A stretch of DNA of 64,000 nt from Quillaja saponaria. Lineage: Eukaryota; Streptophyta; Magnoliopsida; Fabales; Quillajaceae. This document shows positions 12,820 through 25,537 of the stretch, in pieces; position 1 is the stretch's first letter, and each line of letters opens with the position of its first letter. The stretch spans positions 30,626,350 through 30,690,349 of the forward strand of contig CM055608.1 of NCBI GenBank assembly GCA_029379385.1, read 5' to 3'. Under the pieces are notes generated by a model. The model was not told the DNA's origin. It searched no databases and saw nothing but the letters and a program-made list of their open reading frames with translations. The translations under genes and the position numbers were made by a program.

Positions 12820-12843
12820 CTCGATCCTCTCTCTCTCTCTCTG
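12820..12843 (+). promoter_or_regulatory. CT-rich patch in the RSH1 promoter or leader
   Basis: A run of CT dinucleotides lies about 290 bases upstream of the RSH1 start. Pyrimidine patches of this kind are common around plant transcription start sites, so transcription may begin near here. No clear TATA box was seen. Confidence 0.4.
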
Positions 12844-12996
12844 TTATCTGTTCATCTCCTTCATTCGTATTAATCCCTTGGTTTACAAGTCCGACACAAG
12901 CATTACGCGAGCTTTTAGCGTTTACAATTCTTAATTCGAAGCTCAATCAGAGAATCTTTCACTGAACAACTTTTCTGCTTTGCTCGTTCCGCCTCA

Positions 12997-13092
12997 ATGA
13001 GCTTCTATTCGTCACTTGAAATTTGTGAGGTTTCGGGAGCTCTTTGGGGGCGGTTGTTTGTCTGGCGTTTGATGCTTACTTCGGTTCAATGA
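12997..13092 (+). promoter_or_regulatory. Upstream ORF in the RSH1 leader (31 codons)
   Basis: An ATG at 12997 opens a 31-residue frame (MSFYSSLEICEVSG start) that ends at TGA 13090-13092. The stop overlaps an ATG at 13089 in the arrangement ATGA, and that ATG is in frame with the RSH1 coding sequence. Ribosomes that translate this uORF would stop exactly at a possible start. Whether it is translated or regulatory is inference. Confidence 0.4.
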
Positions 13093-13112
13093 GAGTGCCT
13101 GTTTCAATAAAA

Positions 13113-16100
13113 ATGGCCTTTGCTCCTTCCATGTCAGGTAGGTGTAATTTGATTGGTTGCTTAGAAGATGTAGGGAAGTAAGTGAAATCAATGATTTTGA
13201 ATACTGGGTTCTTATGTTTGGGACTGAGGAAAACAAAAATCTGTGAACTTTGCTTAGTACAAATATGTGGGGCTTCATATTGTTTTCTAAAAGCATAAAC
13301 AATATGATCAGATGGCGGCTTTTCTGTTGTACTGGTTGCTCAGCAACCAATCAAACGGAAGCATCTGATATGCTTAGTGAACGATTCTTGGTTTTATTTA
13401 AATATTTTTGTTTTCTCGGAAATTTTGGGGTGGTCTGATTCCTGACTGAACTTGTATTTCTGAATTTTTGTAGTTTCTTTAGAATGCGTGAACATATGTA
13501 AGTTACCAAAAGGGGATGGAAGCGGAAGATATGACTGTAGTGCACTTTCATGTGCGTGGAAAGCTCCCAGGGTATTGACTGGATTCCTTGCTAGCACAGC
13601 TCATCCTACTCAGTGTCCCTCCTTGTCTTACGGGCGAAATGGGAGAAGGAACGGGTATAATGGTGTAAGTTCTTTTTTTCCTTAAAAAATATTACCTAGG
13701 ATTAGTAGCATCTGCAATGTTTTTCTGAATATTATAAAAGATAAATTTGATATATTTGGCGCTGATTGTGTAATTCTCTATTGTGTGTATGTGTGCGTTT
13801 TTTCTCTTTAAAGCTTTAAGATTGATTCACATGTTATAAAAGATTTGCACTTTTTTGTCACTTCTTCTGCCGTTTTCATTTATTGAAAATTTGTGATTAC
13901 TTGAAGCTGTAGCTGATGCCATAAAATATTTTTTTGGAAAGTAATAACTTTCTCTTAAGGCTAGAACAGCTAATCAGGTTGAGACCATTATGCCACCATC
14001 TTGATATGCACTTTATACCTATATGTGCCATTAGACCCTAATTATCTCGGTTGACATTTTGATTATGGTTAATAATCTTGAAACATTGACTTCTTTTCGG
14101 TCATGGTATTGAATTTCATGCATGGCTATGTAACATTTTGGGAATGTATGTACCATTGATTATATAATTCTGTATCAAGGATCAAATATGTGTATGCATA
14201 TAGGTACCCAGAATTTTCTTATGTATGTAAAATTAAAGAATGAGCGTAGTCTTCATTAAATTTACATATATATCTCCATCATCATAGAAACTTGTGCTGT
14301 TTATTAAAGCTTATATTGTTCTGTTCTCTGTCTCTCTTCCCCTCCTACCCAACAATAATATCTGACAGCATTCTCACTTTCCTTATAGCGAGTACTTTTT
14401 AAAAAATAAAATAAAATTCTAAAGTAGTTATTTTTAATTACTAGTAAAATCTTTTGGTCTTTTGCAATGTGGCTTTAAGGACTCTGTTTAACCAAATGCT
14501 TCAATCACATGTTGTATTTGTTTACTGATTATACAATTATGCATTTGTGGTTACTAATTCTGATATCTGTCAAATCCTGTACATTGGTAGAGATGTGATG
14601 TAGGAGGTTCTCTTTCATCCGAAGCCGTTGACATTATAGTTCTTGGAAGACTCTCTCAATCATGCTTGTTTCACATTGCTAATAAAAGATGGCAACTATG
14701 TTGCATGTCCTCTTTGAATCCCATCAATGAGGTTTCTCCTGAAAGGTTGTGGGAGGTACAGCCTTGGTTATTCTGAACCTGGCATGTCTGATGCTAATTA
14801 TAATTAAGAAAACGTGGAGATATTCTTTGGTAGGGTCTGAGTCATACTGTCTATCTATTTCCTCAGGATCTGAAACCCGTCATATCATACCTTTCTCCTA
14901 AAGAACTGGAGTTGGTCCATAATGCTCTCAAGGTGAGCCGCCTGACTTCAACAAGTCTTAAGATTGCTCCTTCTTGCAAATTCATCTGTTTGAAGTGGTA
15001 GATTTAGTAATTTTCGGTTGGCACAGCTAGCATTTGAGGCTCATGATGGTCAAAAGAGACGCAGCGGGGAGCCCTTCATCATCCATCCAGTTGAGGTTGC
15101 ACGTATTCTAGGAGAACTTGTGAGTTTTTCAAAATCAACATATATTTTCTGACTAATTATTTTACAGTCTGAAACTAAATTAATTAAACTGTTTGTCTAG
15201 GAACTCGATTGGGAGTCTATTGCTGCTGGATTACTGCATGACACGGTTGAGGACACAAATGTTGTTACTTTTGAGAGAATTGAGGAGGAGTTTGGTGCTA
15301 CCGTGCGCCATATTGTAGAAGGAGAGACTAAGGTGTTTAGGGCATTCGTTGTTAGTGATAAAAATAACAAATACATGTTGTCCTCATCGACTTTATTATC
15401 ATGTTGAAGATGCCCACTTAAATGGATTCACATCAGTTCCATTATCATCTATGTCCTGAATAGGTGTCTAAGCTGGGAAAATTGAAGTGTAAGAATGATG
15501 AAGATTCAGTTCAAGATGTGAAAGCTGATGACCTAAGGCAGATGTTTCTAGCCATGACAGAGGAGGTGACCCATACATAATAGATTTTTTTCAATTTCTA
15601 GTCTGACCCATGTTGAAATCTGCTTGGTAACTAAAAGACTTGCTATTTCAGGTCCGTGTTATCATTGTCAAATTAGCGGACAGATTACATAACATGCGGA
15701 CTCTATCCCATATGCCCCTGCGTAAGCAGGTGATGTGTCACTAAATTGAATAATTGACTGCAGAAAATATAACTTAACCCTGAAGCCTGGAAAAGGAAGA
15801 GGGAGAGAATAACTACACCCTTTTGCTATTATCTTTCTAAGATTTGAAAGTATGTGTACAGACCAGCATTGCAATGGAGACATTACAGGTATTCGCTCCT
15901 CTGGCAAAGTTGCTTGGGATGTATCAAATCAAGGTATACTTTAATTCTGTTGTTGCCCGAAGGTAGTACTCTTGTTTTATTCTAATGTGCTCTTTTATCT
16001 AAAGTAGAGCATTGAAAGTAAAACTAATTCCATTTCAAAGCTCAACATTATATACCTAATTTTAATTACTCAATGGTACTTCATATTCTAAGGGTATAAT

Positions 16101-18169
16101 AGTTTTGCAGTCAGAACTAGAAAATCTGTCCTTCATGTACACCAATCCTGAAGATTATGCAAAGATCAAGAGAAGAGTTGCAGACTTACATAAACAACAT
16201 GAAAAAGAAGTTGTGGAGGTATTGTGTGTCCAGCTATCTCAACATTGTTCAAGTAGAGCTCTAGGAATATTATGATTTCATGAATTCACGGTTCCTTTAT
16301 TACATGCATATTTAAGATGTGAAACTCAGAATGGTAGATTCAAAGCTTTCCAGGTAATATCACTGAGATTTTGCTTATTGTGCACTCTACCTTTTCTGTC
16401 AGGCAAACAAAATTCTGTTGAATAAAATTGAGGATGATCAGTTCTTAGATCTTATGACCTTGAAAGCTGAAGTTCATGCTGAATGTAAGGAGCCTTACAG
16501 GTTACACCACAGATCTCAACCCAACCATTTTGTCTATCCACTTGATCTCTGTTTGATACATCTGAGTTTTGACATCATAATTTGGTTATCTTTGATATTA
16601 TTCTTTTAAGTATTTACTGATTTAACCTTTCAAAAAAAAAAATTATTTACTGATTTAATGGTGAAGAGGGTAAACATGTAATTCAACTACATAATGCATC
16701 CCTTGGTGACATTTACTAGGACTTGATTTTATGATTATTTGTTGGGGATTTAAAATGGTTTGAAGATGACTTTTATCACATTAAGATACAACGAATCACA
16801 GTCATAACCATGCACACATACACAGTATGGTATGCCATATGCTTTGAGAAACTGTACATCATCCCATATGTAATTTGAACTGCCTGTTATAAATTATACG
16901 ATAAGGAAGTACTTTAGCAAGCTATTAATTGAGATTTTTCTTTTGTTTATTTGCAGTATACATAAAGCAGTCCTCAAATCTAAAGGTTCGATCAATGAGA
17001 TTAACCAAATTGCACAGGTTTGTTTTATTATTTGTCTTTGGATCTATCTCGTGTTGTATGAGAAATCTTTCTGACATCTTAAATTCTGTTTCTTTCAACT
17101 TCAACTGTTTATTGTAATCAGCTTCGTATTATCATAAAGCCGAAGCCATGCATGGGCGTCAGGCCTTTATGCAGTCCACATCAGGTAACGCATCTCTTGC
17201 TGTAGGAATTAATCTTTTGCTCTTACTGCTCCTTGTATTTGCATCTCACATGGCTTCTTCTAATTGTGTTATGTGCAGATTTGCTATCATCTTCTCGGGT
17301 TGGTCCATGGAATTTGGACCCCTATTCCTAGAGCTGTGCGTATGCTGCTCCTGCTTATATTTAAAGATTATTTAGTTTTATTTTAAAAGAAAAATATGAA
17401 AGTATTTGGTATCTTTTAAAACAGATGACAGATTACATTGCAACCCCCAAATCTAATGGTTATCAAAGTCTCCATACAACCGTTATTCCATTTTTGTATG
17501 AAAGCATGTTTCGGCTAGAAGTTCAGGTAATGTTGGAAGATGCTTTTTATCCCTGTCCTATTTTAATGGTAATAGACAAAGAACCTACTTGAGTCCATTA
17601 AAGTTATTGAGCTTTTTTTTTTTTCCTTGGAATGGCTCTCTTTACTGAACTAATTTCAGAGCCTAGTTTTTTTATCATTATTCACAAAATACTTGGTAGA
17701 AAAATTCGGTGTGTTTACTTTTGGCAGATCAGAACTGAGGAGATGGATTTGATAGCTGAGAGGGGCATTGCAGCTCATTATAGTGGGAGAGTATCCATCA
17801 GTGGTTTAATTGGACGTGCAATGCCTGGTGGCAAAAGCTCTAATGGGAAGACTGTCTGTCTTAACAATGCAAACGCTGCACTGAGAGTAGGCTACCTTTT
17901 CCTGATATTCTAGTATAGAAATCATCCTTGATGGGGGTTCTTAAGAATGGTCAATGAGTCCTGATTATAATTCTGATTTGATGGATGCTTCCTATTTGCT
18001 CCAGATTGGTTGGCTCAATGCAATTAGAGAATGGCAAGAAGAGTTTGTAGGGAACATGAGTTCTAGGGAATTTGTGGACACTATCACCAGAGATCTCTTA
18101 GGTAGTTGTGTCTTTGTGTTTACACCAAGGGGAGAGGTAAGGGAGAATACTTCATATGGTATAATTTTT

Positions 18170-18206
<37 letters not shown>

Positions 18207-20473
18207 AATGACAAAATTTAACAGTAAATGTAAGAATATTACTGATAGTTGCCTTCATATTATCAACAGATTAAGAATCTTCCTAAAGGTGCAACTGTAA
18301 TTGATTATGCTTATATGATACACACTGAAATTGGCAATAAGATGGTGGCTGCAAAGGTACTGTTATTACTGGTTGATTGATATAGCATTTATTTCTAAAA
18401 TCAAGTCTCACTTTTGAAGAAAAGAAAAAGAATCAAAACAAGAAATGGTAATTAAAAAGATAAACAGTGCTTAGGGTGGTGTTTTGTTGGAATGCAGGTC
18501 AATGGCAACCTGGTTTCTCCCACACATGTACTTGCAAATGCGGAGGTTGTGGAGATTATCACCTATAATGTTAGTAGTCATGTGTTTGCTTCCTTCTTGA
18601 AACATATTGTGAAAATCCAGAATTAGGTTTGTAGTATATACAAAAGTATAAGCTTCCTTCGTAATGGTGGAAATGTACAATTCTTTTAGTTTACCAGAAA
18701 TTTATTAGTATTTTTGCAACTTTAGATACCCAGGTGCATGGCATGTGCTGTATTATGATAATCAACTTCTTTCATTTGATGTCATGCAAACTCTGTTTTC
18801 CACATAATGTGCATGGGCTTACATGATGATGTGATTTTACCATTTTAGTACCTTAGGATAGGTGTTCTACATTTTGATTTATGACAAGTTTTTCAATTCA
18901 AACAAGCTGGCTTGTCAGAAGCCAAGCTTGTATGCCTCTACAGGAGTATGCCAATGTTTTCCAGCCGTATTTCTCATGCTTTGTAATTGTGTAAGGTTGA
19001 GAACCTTGAACCTACCTATCTAAGGATGTGGTGTCAATGGCTTCTGAAATGACAGATGTAGGATATGTAACTAATAGATTTCTAACACCCTTAAGTTTGT
19101 GCATGTCTATTCTGTACACAAAATATAGCCTCTGTTAATTCACCTTTCACCACTTCCCCGGAGCTCATACTTGCTTTTTTACCAGGCACTATCCAGCAAA
19201 TCAGCTTTTCAGAGGCATAAGCAGTGGTTGCAACATGCAAAAACATGTAGTGCCAGACACAAAATAATGAAGGTAGGCTATTCAGTGAGGAATGCAGATT
19301 ATAGAATTCACCCCCCCACCCCCCCCCCCCCCCCCCCCCCCCCCCTGCGCGAAGAAGAAAGGCATTTGCTCTAATTATAAGAATTTTATATTGTGTGTAG
19401 TTTCTGAGAGAGCAAGCTGCACTTTCTGCGACTGAAATAACAACAGATACAGTCAATGATTTCATCGCTGATTCGGAAGGTGATAGTGAAGCAAATGAGT
19501 TGACCAGTGGTTCCAAGGGAAGCAAACCTGTATTGGAGAAAATATTTATGAAATTTGTAGAAATGTCATCTCCAGGAAAAAGGGATGATGTCCTCCCCAG
19601 TAAAAACGAAAGTGTTTGGACTCCTAAGGTCAATGGAAAACATAACAAGCATGTGCGGCATGTAAGTTTAAGGGGAGAAGGGGAGTTATTAATGCATGGG
19701 AACCATGTTGCCAAAATAATTCAGGCTAACATCCCAATGTACAAAGAAGTCCTGCCAGGTCTGGAGAGTTGGCAAGCCAGCAAAATTGCCTTGTGGCACA
19801 ATTTAGAAGGGCACTCAATTCAATGGATTTGCATGGTATGCATGGATAGAAGAGGTATGTAAGCTATATTGCTTGTTGGAATCATGTCCCAGAGCTTAAG
19901 CAAATAGGAAAAGGGACCAAATATATGTATATCAAATGTAACACATTTATTAACACTCCCCTCATGCATACTTGCAAATGTAATTTGCTTAACTTGGTTT
20001 AATGTAAAAAATTAATTCAGGCATGATGGCCGAGATCACAACAGCATTGGCCACTGCAGGCATCACTGTATGTTCTTGTGTGGTGAGTTGTAAAAATGAG
20101 TTCAAACTATGGGTTGTCAAATCCTTGGCTTTTGTCATTTATCAACAATGCCAATCACTGTGAAATGATCGTAACACTTCTATTATCAATAACCAGGCTG
20201 AGATTGACCGTGGAAGGGGAATGGCTGTCATGTTATTTCATATTGAAGGGAACTTGGAAAATTTGGTACAGTATCATACCTCAGTTTCTTTCTAACTCGA
20301 AGTCTTTAAGCATGTTTCATCTACAAGGGTGTTGTCTTGCCTCCTGATTCAGTTAATTTTTTTCACAGGTCAATGCTTGCTCCAGAGTAGATTTAATCCT
20401 TGGGGTTCTGTGGTGGTCTACAGGATGCAGCTGGCCTAGCTTGATGGAAAACCATGATATTCTGGAATGCTAG
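13113..20473 (+). CDS. RSH1: RelA/SpoT homologue 1, plastid ppGpp hydrolase
   Basis: Degrades (p)ppGpp in the chloroplast and so sets plastid transcription and translation. The 24 exons are 13113-13137, 13474-13664, 14591-14755, 14867-14932, 15027-15119, 15201-15332, 15464-15565, 15652-15729, 15862-15933, 16111-16218, 16403-16500, 16957-17017, 17122-17184, 17279-17335, 17425-17526, 17728-17886, 18005-18136, 18270-18356, 18498-18569, 19186-19272, 19401-19854, 20021-20082, 20197-20265 and 20369-20473. They give 879 residues, close to the usual 880. Domains: transit peptide region (about 1-60), HD hydrolase (150-310, with LLHDTVEDT at about 191-199), synthetase-like domain (about 345-525, [13 protein letters not shown]), TGS (560-622) and C-terminal ACT (795-850). 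RSH1 proteins are held to be hydrolase-only (family knowledge). ATG 13113 is preferred because the protein then begins like other RSH1 proteins and has A at -3 and G at +4; ATG 13089 would add eight residues. Confidence 0.95.
18172..18201 (+). repeat. T30 homopolymer in RSH1 intron 17
   Basis: Thirty uninterrupted T residues begin 36 bases after the donor site at 18137. A spurious minus-strand frame of lysines arises from it. The length is likely polymorphic. Confidence 0.85.
19311..19345 (+). repeat. C-run (C7-A-C27) in the 128-bp RSH1 intron 20
   Basis: A 35-base C tract broken by one A sits inside the short intron between exons ending at 19272 and starting at 19401. The G-rich complement could form G-quadruplex structures, and the run creates false frames of Pro or Gly. 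Runs this long are rare in plant introns. Both exon junctions around it still splice in frame. Confidence 0.9.
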
Positions 20474-21478
20474 TTGATAAGCGCCAGGAATGCAGAGTGT
20501 CGTTCACCCAGCCATTTCAGGCCAGGGTAAAAGTTTTGTCCTCAGAAGATCAATGTTGCACGTCATGATTGGTTTTTGGTATATACATGTATATCCTTAT
20601 TAGATATTTGTTGGACATTTAACCAAATAAACTGGCAGAAGCCAACTGAGCCAAGACTCTATTCAGGTCATAGGGCAATGTATATAGAAAAGAGTGATAG
20701 GGTAAAAGGAATATACACTGTAAACATACTTGTGAGGAGGTAAAGCAAAGTACAGAAGGTTGTATGAATCTCTTGCTGTCAAATAATTTATTTTCCTTGG
20801 CTAAAATAGCAATTTACTTTGTCAGTTTTTATGCGGGAATTGGCCAGAGAAAAAAAATGGTGTGGGAATTGTGCATGATATAACCATTTCCTTTTGCCAT
20901 TTAATCAAGCATTTACCTCAGTATTGTCTCGTTGCATGTATGAGAGATCCTTCTTAGGAATATGGGTGTGCATGTGCCTCACCGCTCAATCATTCTGACC
21001 ATTTCGGTGTTTATTGGAGTTTGATCATTTTCAACATACGCTTATCGTTGGCGGTCACTCGGTAATTATCACGAATGGAGGTCGTTTGAAATATGGCATA
21101 AATGGCCAAAAGAAAACCTATGGCACATAAAGTTCGACGAAACTTGTAGTGGCTTCTCAGCTATGAAGTCAAATTCTATTTTTCAGGCTATAAACTATGA
21201 CAATCTGAAAACAAACTAAGCATCTTCGAGTTTTGTTGTGATGTATAACAGTGAATGCTAAAGTCTTGGCTACTCAGGAAATTAGTTGGCATTTGTTCTT
21301 TTTCCATTCTATTCTACTTCTTGTTTGCACTGACTTTAAAAAAAGACGAAGTGCTTGACATGGGAATTTAAGCTGTGCAAATCATCAGGGAAACTACTTA
21401 GGAACATTGCCGTGTCATTGTCTAATCATCACCTCAATGAAACAGATGCTTTATTAACATTGCTTCCTAACTATAATA
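20474..21478. other. Convergent 3' flanks of RSH1 and the minus-strand membrane-protein gene
   Basis: No gene is supported. The two neighbouring genes converge here, so the stretch should contain both 3' UTRs and their polyadenylation signals. The frame at 21355-21552 is a shadow over the end of the minus-strand gene. Confidence 0.5.
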
Positions 21479-23091
21479 TCATGGGGCACTCCCAGAATCA
21501 CTATCAAGGCGATAATAAGACATGGCTGAAAGATGGGCCAGCAAAACTATAAGCAACATCAGCGCCAGCAGTAAAATAAGCATGATCTGAAGTCTCAACT
21601 TTGACGTGTGTAATGGTTGATCATTCAGCTCCACAGACCCTTTTGCTTTTGCATTCAAGATCAGTGCTGCTCTTTCAGTATTTTCAGTGTCATCACTTCC
21701 ATGACCTTCGCTACCATCACTATCATTGCTATCATTGCCATTGTAGCGGTTAGCAAACTCCTCTGTTTTGGCTGCCACATCTGCTTTCTCAGGCTCTTCC
21801 ACAGGCCCGTGTGCTTTTGCATTCAATATCAGAGCTGCACTTTCAGTATTTTCCGTGTCATAACAGTAAGAACCTTTGGTAACATCACCATCACTGCCAT
21901 TGTAGTAGTTAATAAACTCCTCTGTTTTGGCTGCTCCATCTGCTTTTTCGTGCTCGTCCCCATGACTTGGATTGATCTTTGTCTCCCCGGATTCAAGTTC
22001 TGGTTCCCCTATCAACTCTGTAGGCCAGATTACAGCTTCAGTGGAATCCATGGAAGTCCTCTCTGTTCCTTCTGAGCTCTCTTGAGCATCCTCCACAACA
22101 TCCTTATCATCATCTTCTTCTTCATGACCATTTTCATTTGCATCATGCTCTGTGTCAGTTGTTGTGTCACTCATTCCATTCTCGTTGTCTACATCAATAA
22201 TTTCCTTTGAGAATAGGCCTTCCTCATATTCAATCTTGCCCATTTTTTCTCTGTACATCCTGGGATCATCAAATATTAACGACAAGCCTTCTTCCACAAC
22301 TCCAGTCTCATCCATGGACTGTACACTTTCCGGTAGCGAATCATCAGACAGCGCAATCTCCTGATGAATAAAGGTTGTGTTTTCTTCATCATCCTTGGGT
22401 TTAGGCTCAAGTTTCTCCTCCTGAACCAAATGATTCAATTTATTAAAGTTCTTTCTTTTTTTTGTTCACTCACACCCCAAAAGATTAAGCTTGAGGTCCA
22501 GGAATAGGTTTTACTTTTTACCATAGAAGTTTAGTTGCATAATAGAATTTTTTACAGAGAAACAAGCTCACATAAGGATTGAATTACCAGAACCAAATTT
22601 TGGGTGGTGAAAAATTCACAAGGGTCAGTTACACTCACGCTTGTCTTTGACATTTCATAGCCCGTGCAACTGCATATTTAAGCAAAAATAATTAAAATTT
22701 TAAAGCATGAACAGAGCACAAAAAACAGACGGAGTATGAAAACAAATTTCAAGAGTGTGTTTGTTTGTGTTTACCAAGAATTCTGATCAATAGCTTTTGA
22801 ATCTTGAACAAGATTGAGTTTTGAGCTTAGTCCTAGGCTTGCCTCGTCCTCAATTTGACACCCCAATTTGTCCATTTCTTCAGGTACAACATTTAGTAAT
22901 TTTGGTTTCTCATTCTCACCCTTTTTCCTATTTCTCTTGCTAGCAAAGGCTGCTACAGCTATCACACTTGTAATAGCCAAGGCACCGCCCAACACAATCA
23001 GCCCCCCAATACCGCCGCCGCCGCCGCCAACACTTAAGGTTATCTGCGTCTTCTTTTTTCCATGCTTGTTTTTGACCCTTTGCTCCTCCAT
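21479..23091 (-). CDS. Unrecognised acidic protein with two membrane segments and an internal duplication
   Basis: Three exons, read on the minus strand: 23091-22775, 22669-22588 and 22420-21479, giving 446 residues. A basic start (KNKHGKKK) is followed by a Gly-rich membrane segment at about 26-52 (GGLIVLGGALAITSVIAVAA), then a KRNRKK stop. A long, very acidic and probably disordered region follows (EEEDDDKD, VEDAQESSEG). It contains two tandem copies of a unit of about 53 residues, each with AAKTEEF, then DTENTE and AALILNAKA. A second hydrophobic segment lies near the C terminus (LMLILLLALMLLIVLLA type), followed by a short Ser/Asp tail. I do not recognise a named family. The topology suggests two membrane anchors with a charged loop between them, on an unknown membrane. 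The final exon holds most of the protein. Confidence 0.8.
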
Positions 23092-23099
23092 GTATTATT

Positions 23100-24516
23100 C
23101 TCTGCCTTTTTCCTTGTTTCCTGGTTTATGGGGCTCTGATATCAGAAGGGTTGGTTTGTTTCTTCGGATAAAGGATTTGACTAATTTATGGAAAGGGCAG
23201 TAGCAAAATCGGAGCTTGAACCGGGCACAATACAAAGAAATTTCTGTTAAGGTCACCCTTTTTGTGAGGTACTACTTGTTTATATATATATATATATTGG
23301 TGAGATACTACTTGTTTAAATATTTACTAGGTCAGAGAAAGAAAAAAATAGTGCTTTGCTTAGCTCAATTTCCACCGCCATTGTAGCACCTAAGCCTACG
23401 GCTTATAACAAACCATGAGGATTAGAAAATGTTTGGTTAGGTTGACACTTGTCAGTTGACACATTGAGATGGAGGCCTCGTTTTCAAGCATATCACTCTC
23501 GCACTGAAAATTAACGAAGACTACAACAGTGAAAATGTATTAATAATTAAGAATTTCAAATTTGGTGTGCTTATAATATGGGTATTGACATTAGATGATG
23601 GATTATGATTTATGACAGACCATTAATTTGGTGTTATGGTCTAAAACTTGTGGGTTTGGATCTAATTAATTGATTATAATAAATGATTCTGCTTAACAAA
23701 GTGACTCTCTGACAGTGAGTTAGATGGCTTAATTTGTATTTATATGTATTAGTGTATAGAATCAATGCTTGGCTGGTTGCATACTTGCATCATGCATGCA
23801 GTTCCATTTTGTTTCTAGGGTTAATTCATCCTAACTCCATGATTGCCTACTTCTTGGGTCATCCATGGTTCATGCCCATTAATTTTCCGTGACATGCGAT
23901 CAATAAGGAAACTTTTCGCGAAGAAAGATTTCTTCATCATTTTCTCATTGTCCAAATGCATCATCTGTCAAAATTAAAAAAATTTATTCTTCACAACCAA
24001 TACTTGCAATGTAAATTATTTTAATTTTATAAAAAGTTTATAGAGACCATTTTGAAATTAAAAAAAAAAATTAAGGCAAAATATTATTATTATCGTTTTA
24101 ATATGATTTTAAAAACAATTCATAAAAAATGATAATTTAAACAATTGAACTAAAACATTATCAAACTTTCTAGTCAGAAGTGTTATTTCTTATATTCAAT
24201 GATATGTATAATTAGTTGTACCATCCCTTCATATTTTGTTCTCCCATCATCCCATGTTGTTTGCTTATATATATATATTTTTTTCTCCTCACATATGCAT
24301 GACAAGGACTAGTATGAACAATAAGCATAGATTGCAAAGTCAATATCACATTAATTTGGAGAATCAATCACAGATTACATAATTGGGAAATTAAATTACG
24401 AAGGGAGTAACAAAAATATCACCTGCAAGCTTATTACACATCTCTCGGTCTCTCCTCAACAATAAATTCAACACACTCATTCATAGAATTCAATGATAAT
24501 TAATTTACAAATATTT
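23100..24516. other. Intergenic region
   Basis: Contains the divergent promoter of the minus-strand membrane-protein gene, a TA run at about 23280-23298 and AT-rich DNA. No coding potential was recognised. Confidence 0.5.
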
Positions 24517-25537
24517 TTAGTAACCATCAGGGACTGGTTTATTAGGTTCTGAGGTGTAAAAGAAAGGTCCCACTGAGTACAATTTGATATTGTCATTGTT
24601 GAGGAGGTGGTAAGAAGAAAGGAGGGCACCAGTGATTCCTTTGTTCACATCAGTTGGAACTTGACAGGTATCTAATGGAGAACTCTCTAAGAAAGCCTTG
24701 CACTCAGTTAGCTTCCATTTCTCTTCAAGCTCTGAAACTGAAATTGTTGCAAAGAAATAACCTTTGCTATCTGTTATATGACTCACGATGGAGAAAGGAA
24801 CTTTCTCATATCCATTTTCATCCACTGCCTGACATGTTATTCTTGCCAAAGCTCCTGCATGCATCCACACAGTGCAAACCAATTAATTGTTGAGCTTTCC
24901 ATGTGAGATATGACAAGAGTTAGTCTCACATTGAAATAAATAAGGATATGTTCATTGTAGCAGACAATAAACCTACGTACTGATATAAACTTTTGGATCC
25001 AAGAGTATTCATTATATTGTATGCGAGCCTTAACTTAATGGATCACTCCCCAACAATATTAATAACATCATTGATTCAGTCTATGTATAAAGCAATATTA
25101 GAATAAAATATATAGCTGGGATTACCTTGAAGTGGGAAGTATTTGGAGGGTGATTTGCATAAAACTAGCCCTTGGATACTAATGATACTAGTGGAGAGGA
25201 GCTCTGCTTTTTCTTCTGATTTTGGTTTGATCTCTTTCTCATAGTCTGGCTTTGTGGGAACTGGACTTGGTTTGATCTCTTTCTCATAGTCTGGCTTTGT
25301 GGGAACTGGACTTGGCTTGATTTCTTTCTCATACTCTGGTTTTGTGGGAACTAGATTTGGTTTGATCTCTTTCTCATAGTCTGGCTTTGTGGGAACTGGT
25401 AATTTGTCATTCCCTTCTGGTTTTGGTTTCTCATTGTCAGGTTTTGGGCTATAATACCCATAATCATTGGCAGAAGCAATGACTAGCAAAGAAAATAGTA
25501 GCACTGTGGTTGCAAAGAACGACTGTATGAAAGCCAT
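24517..25537 (-). CDS. Secreted proline-rich protein with Ole e 1-like C-terminal domain (repeat-bearing paralogue)
   Basis: Two exons, 25537-25126 and 24854-24517, give 249 residues. Residues 1-23 are a signal peptide (FFATTVLLFSLLVIASAN). After DYGYYSPKPDNEKPKP come four tandem 15-residue units of the type VPTKPDYEKEIKPSP, encoded by 45-bp DNA repeats at about 25220-25399. The C-terminal part is the Ole e 1/PAC-type domain seen in proline-rich and non-classical arabinogalactan cell-wall proteins: LVLCKSPSKYFPL, ITCQAVDENGYE, GYFFATIS, ECKAFLESSPLDTC, then YSVGPFFYTS. Four cysteines are visible. The product should be exported to the cell wall, with Tyr/Lys/Pro repeats suited to cross-linking (family knowledge). 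The intron falls between FPLQ and ALAR. A paralogue lies 1.7 kb upstream on the same strand. Confidence 0.88.

Noticed and set aside
19091..19714. 207-residue minus-strand frame with a Gly run
   Set aside because: It is a shadow over RSH1 exons 20-21, and the Gly run comes from the intronic C tract.
22868..23203. Plus-strand frame with a Pro run
   Set aside because: It is the antisense of exon 1 of the minus-strand membrane-protein gene; the Pro run mirrors the Gly-rich stretch.
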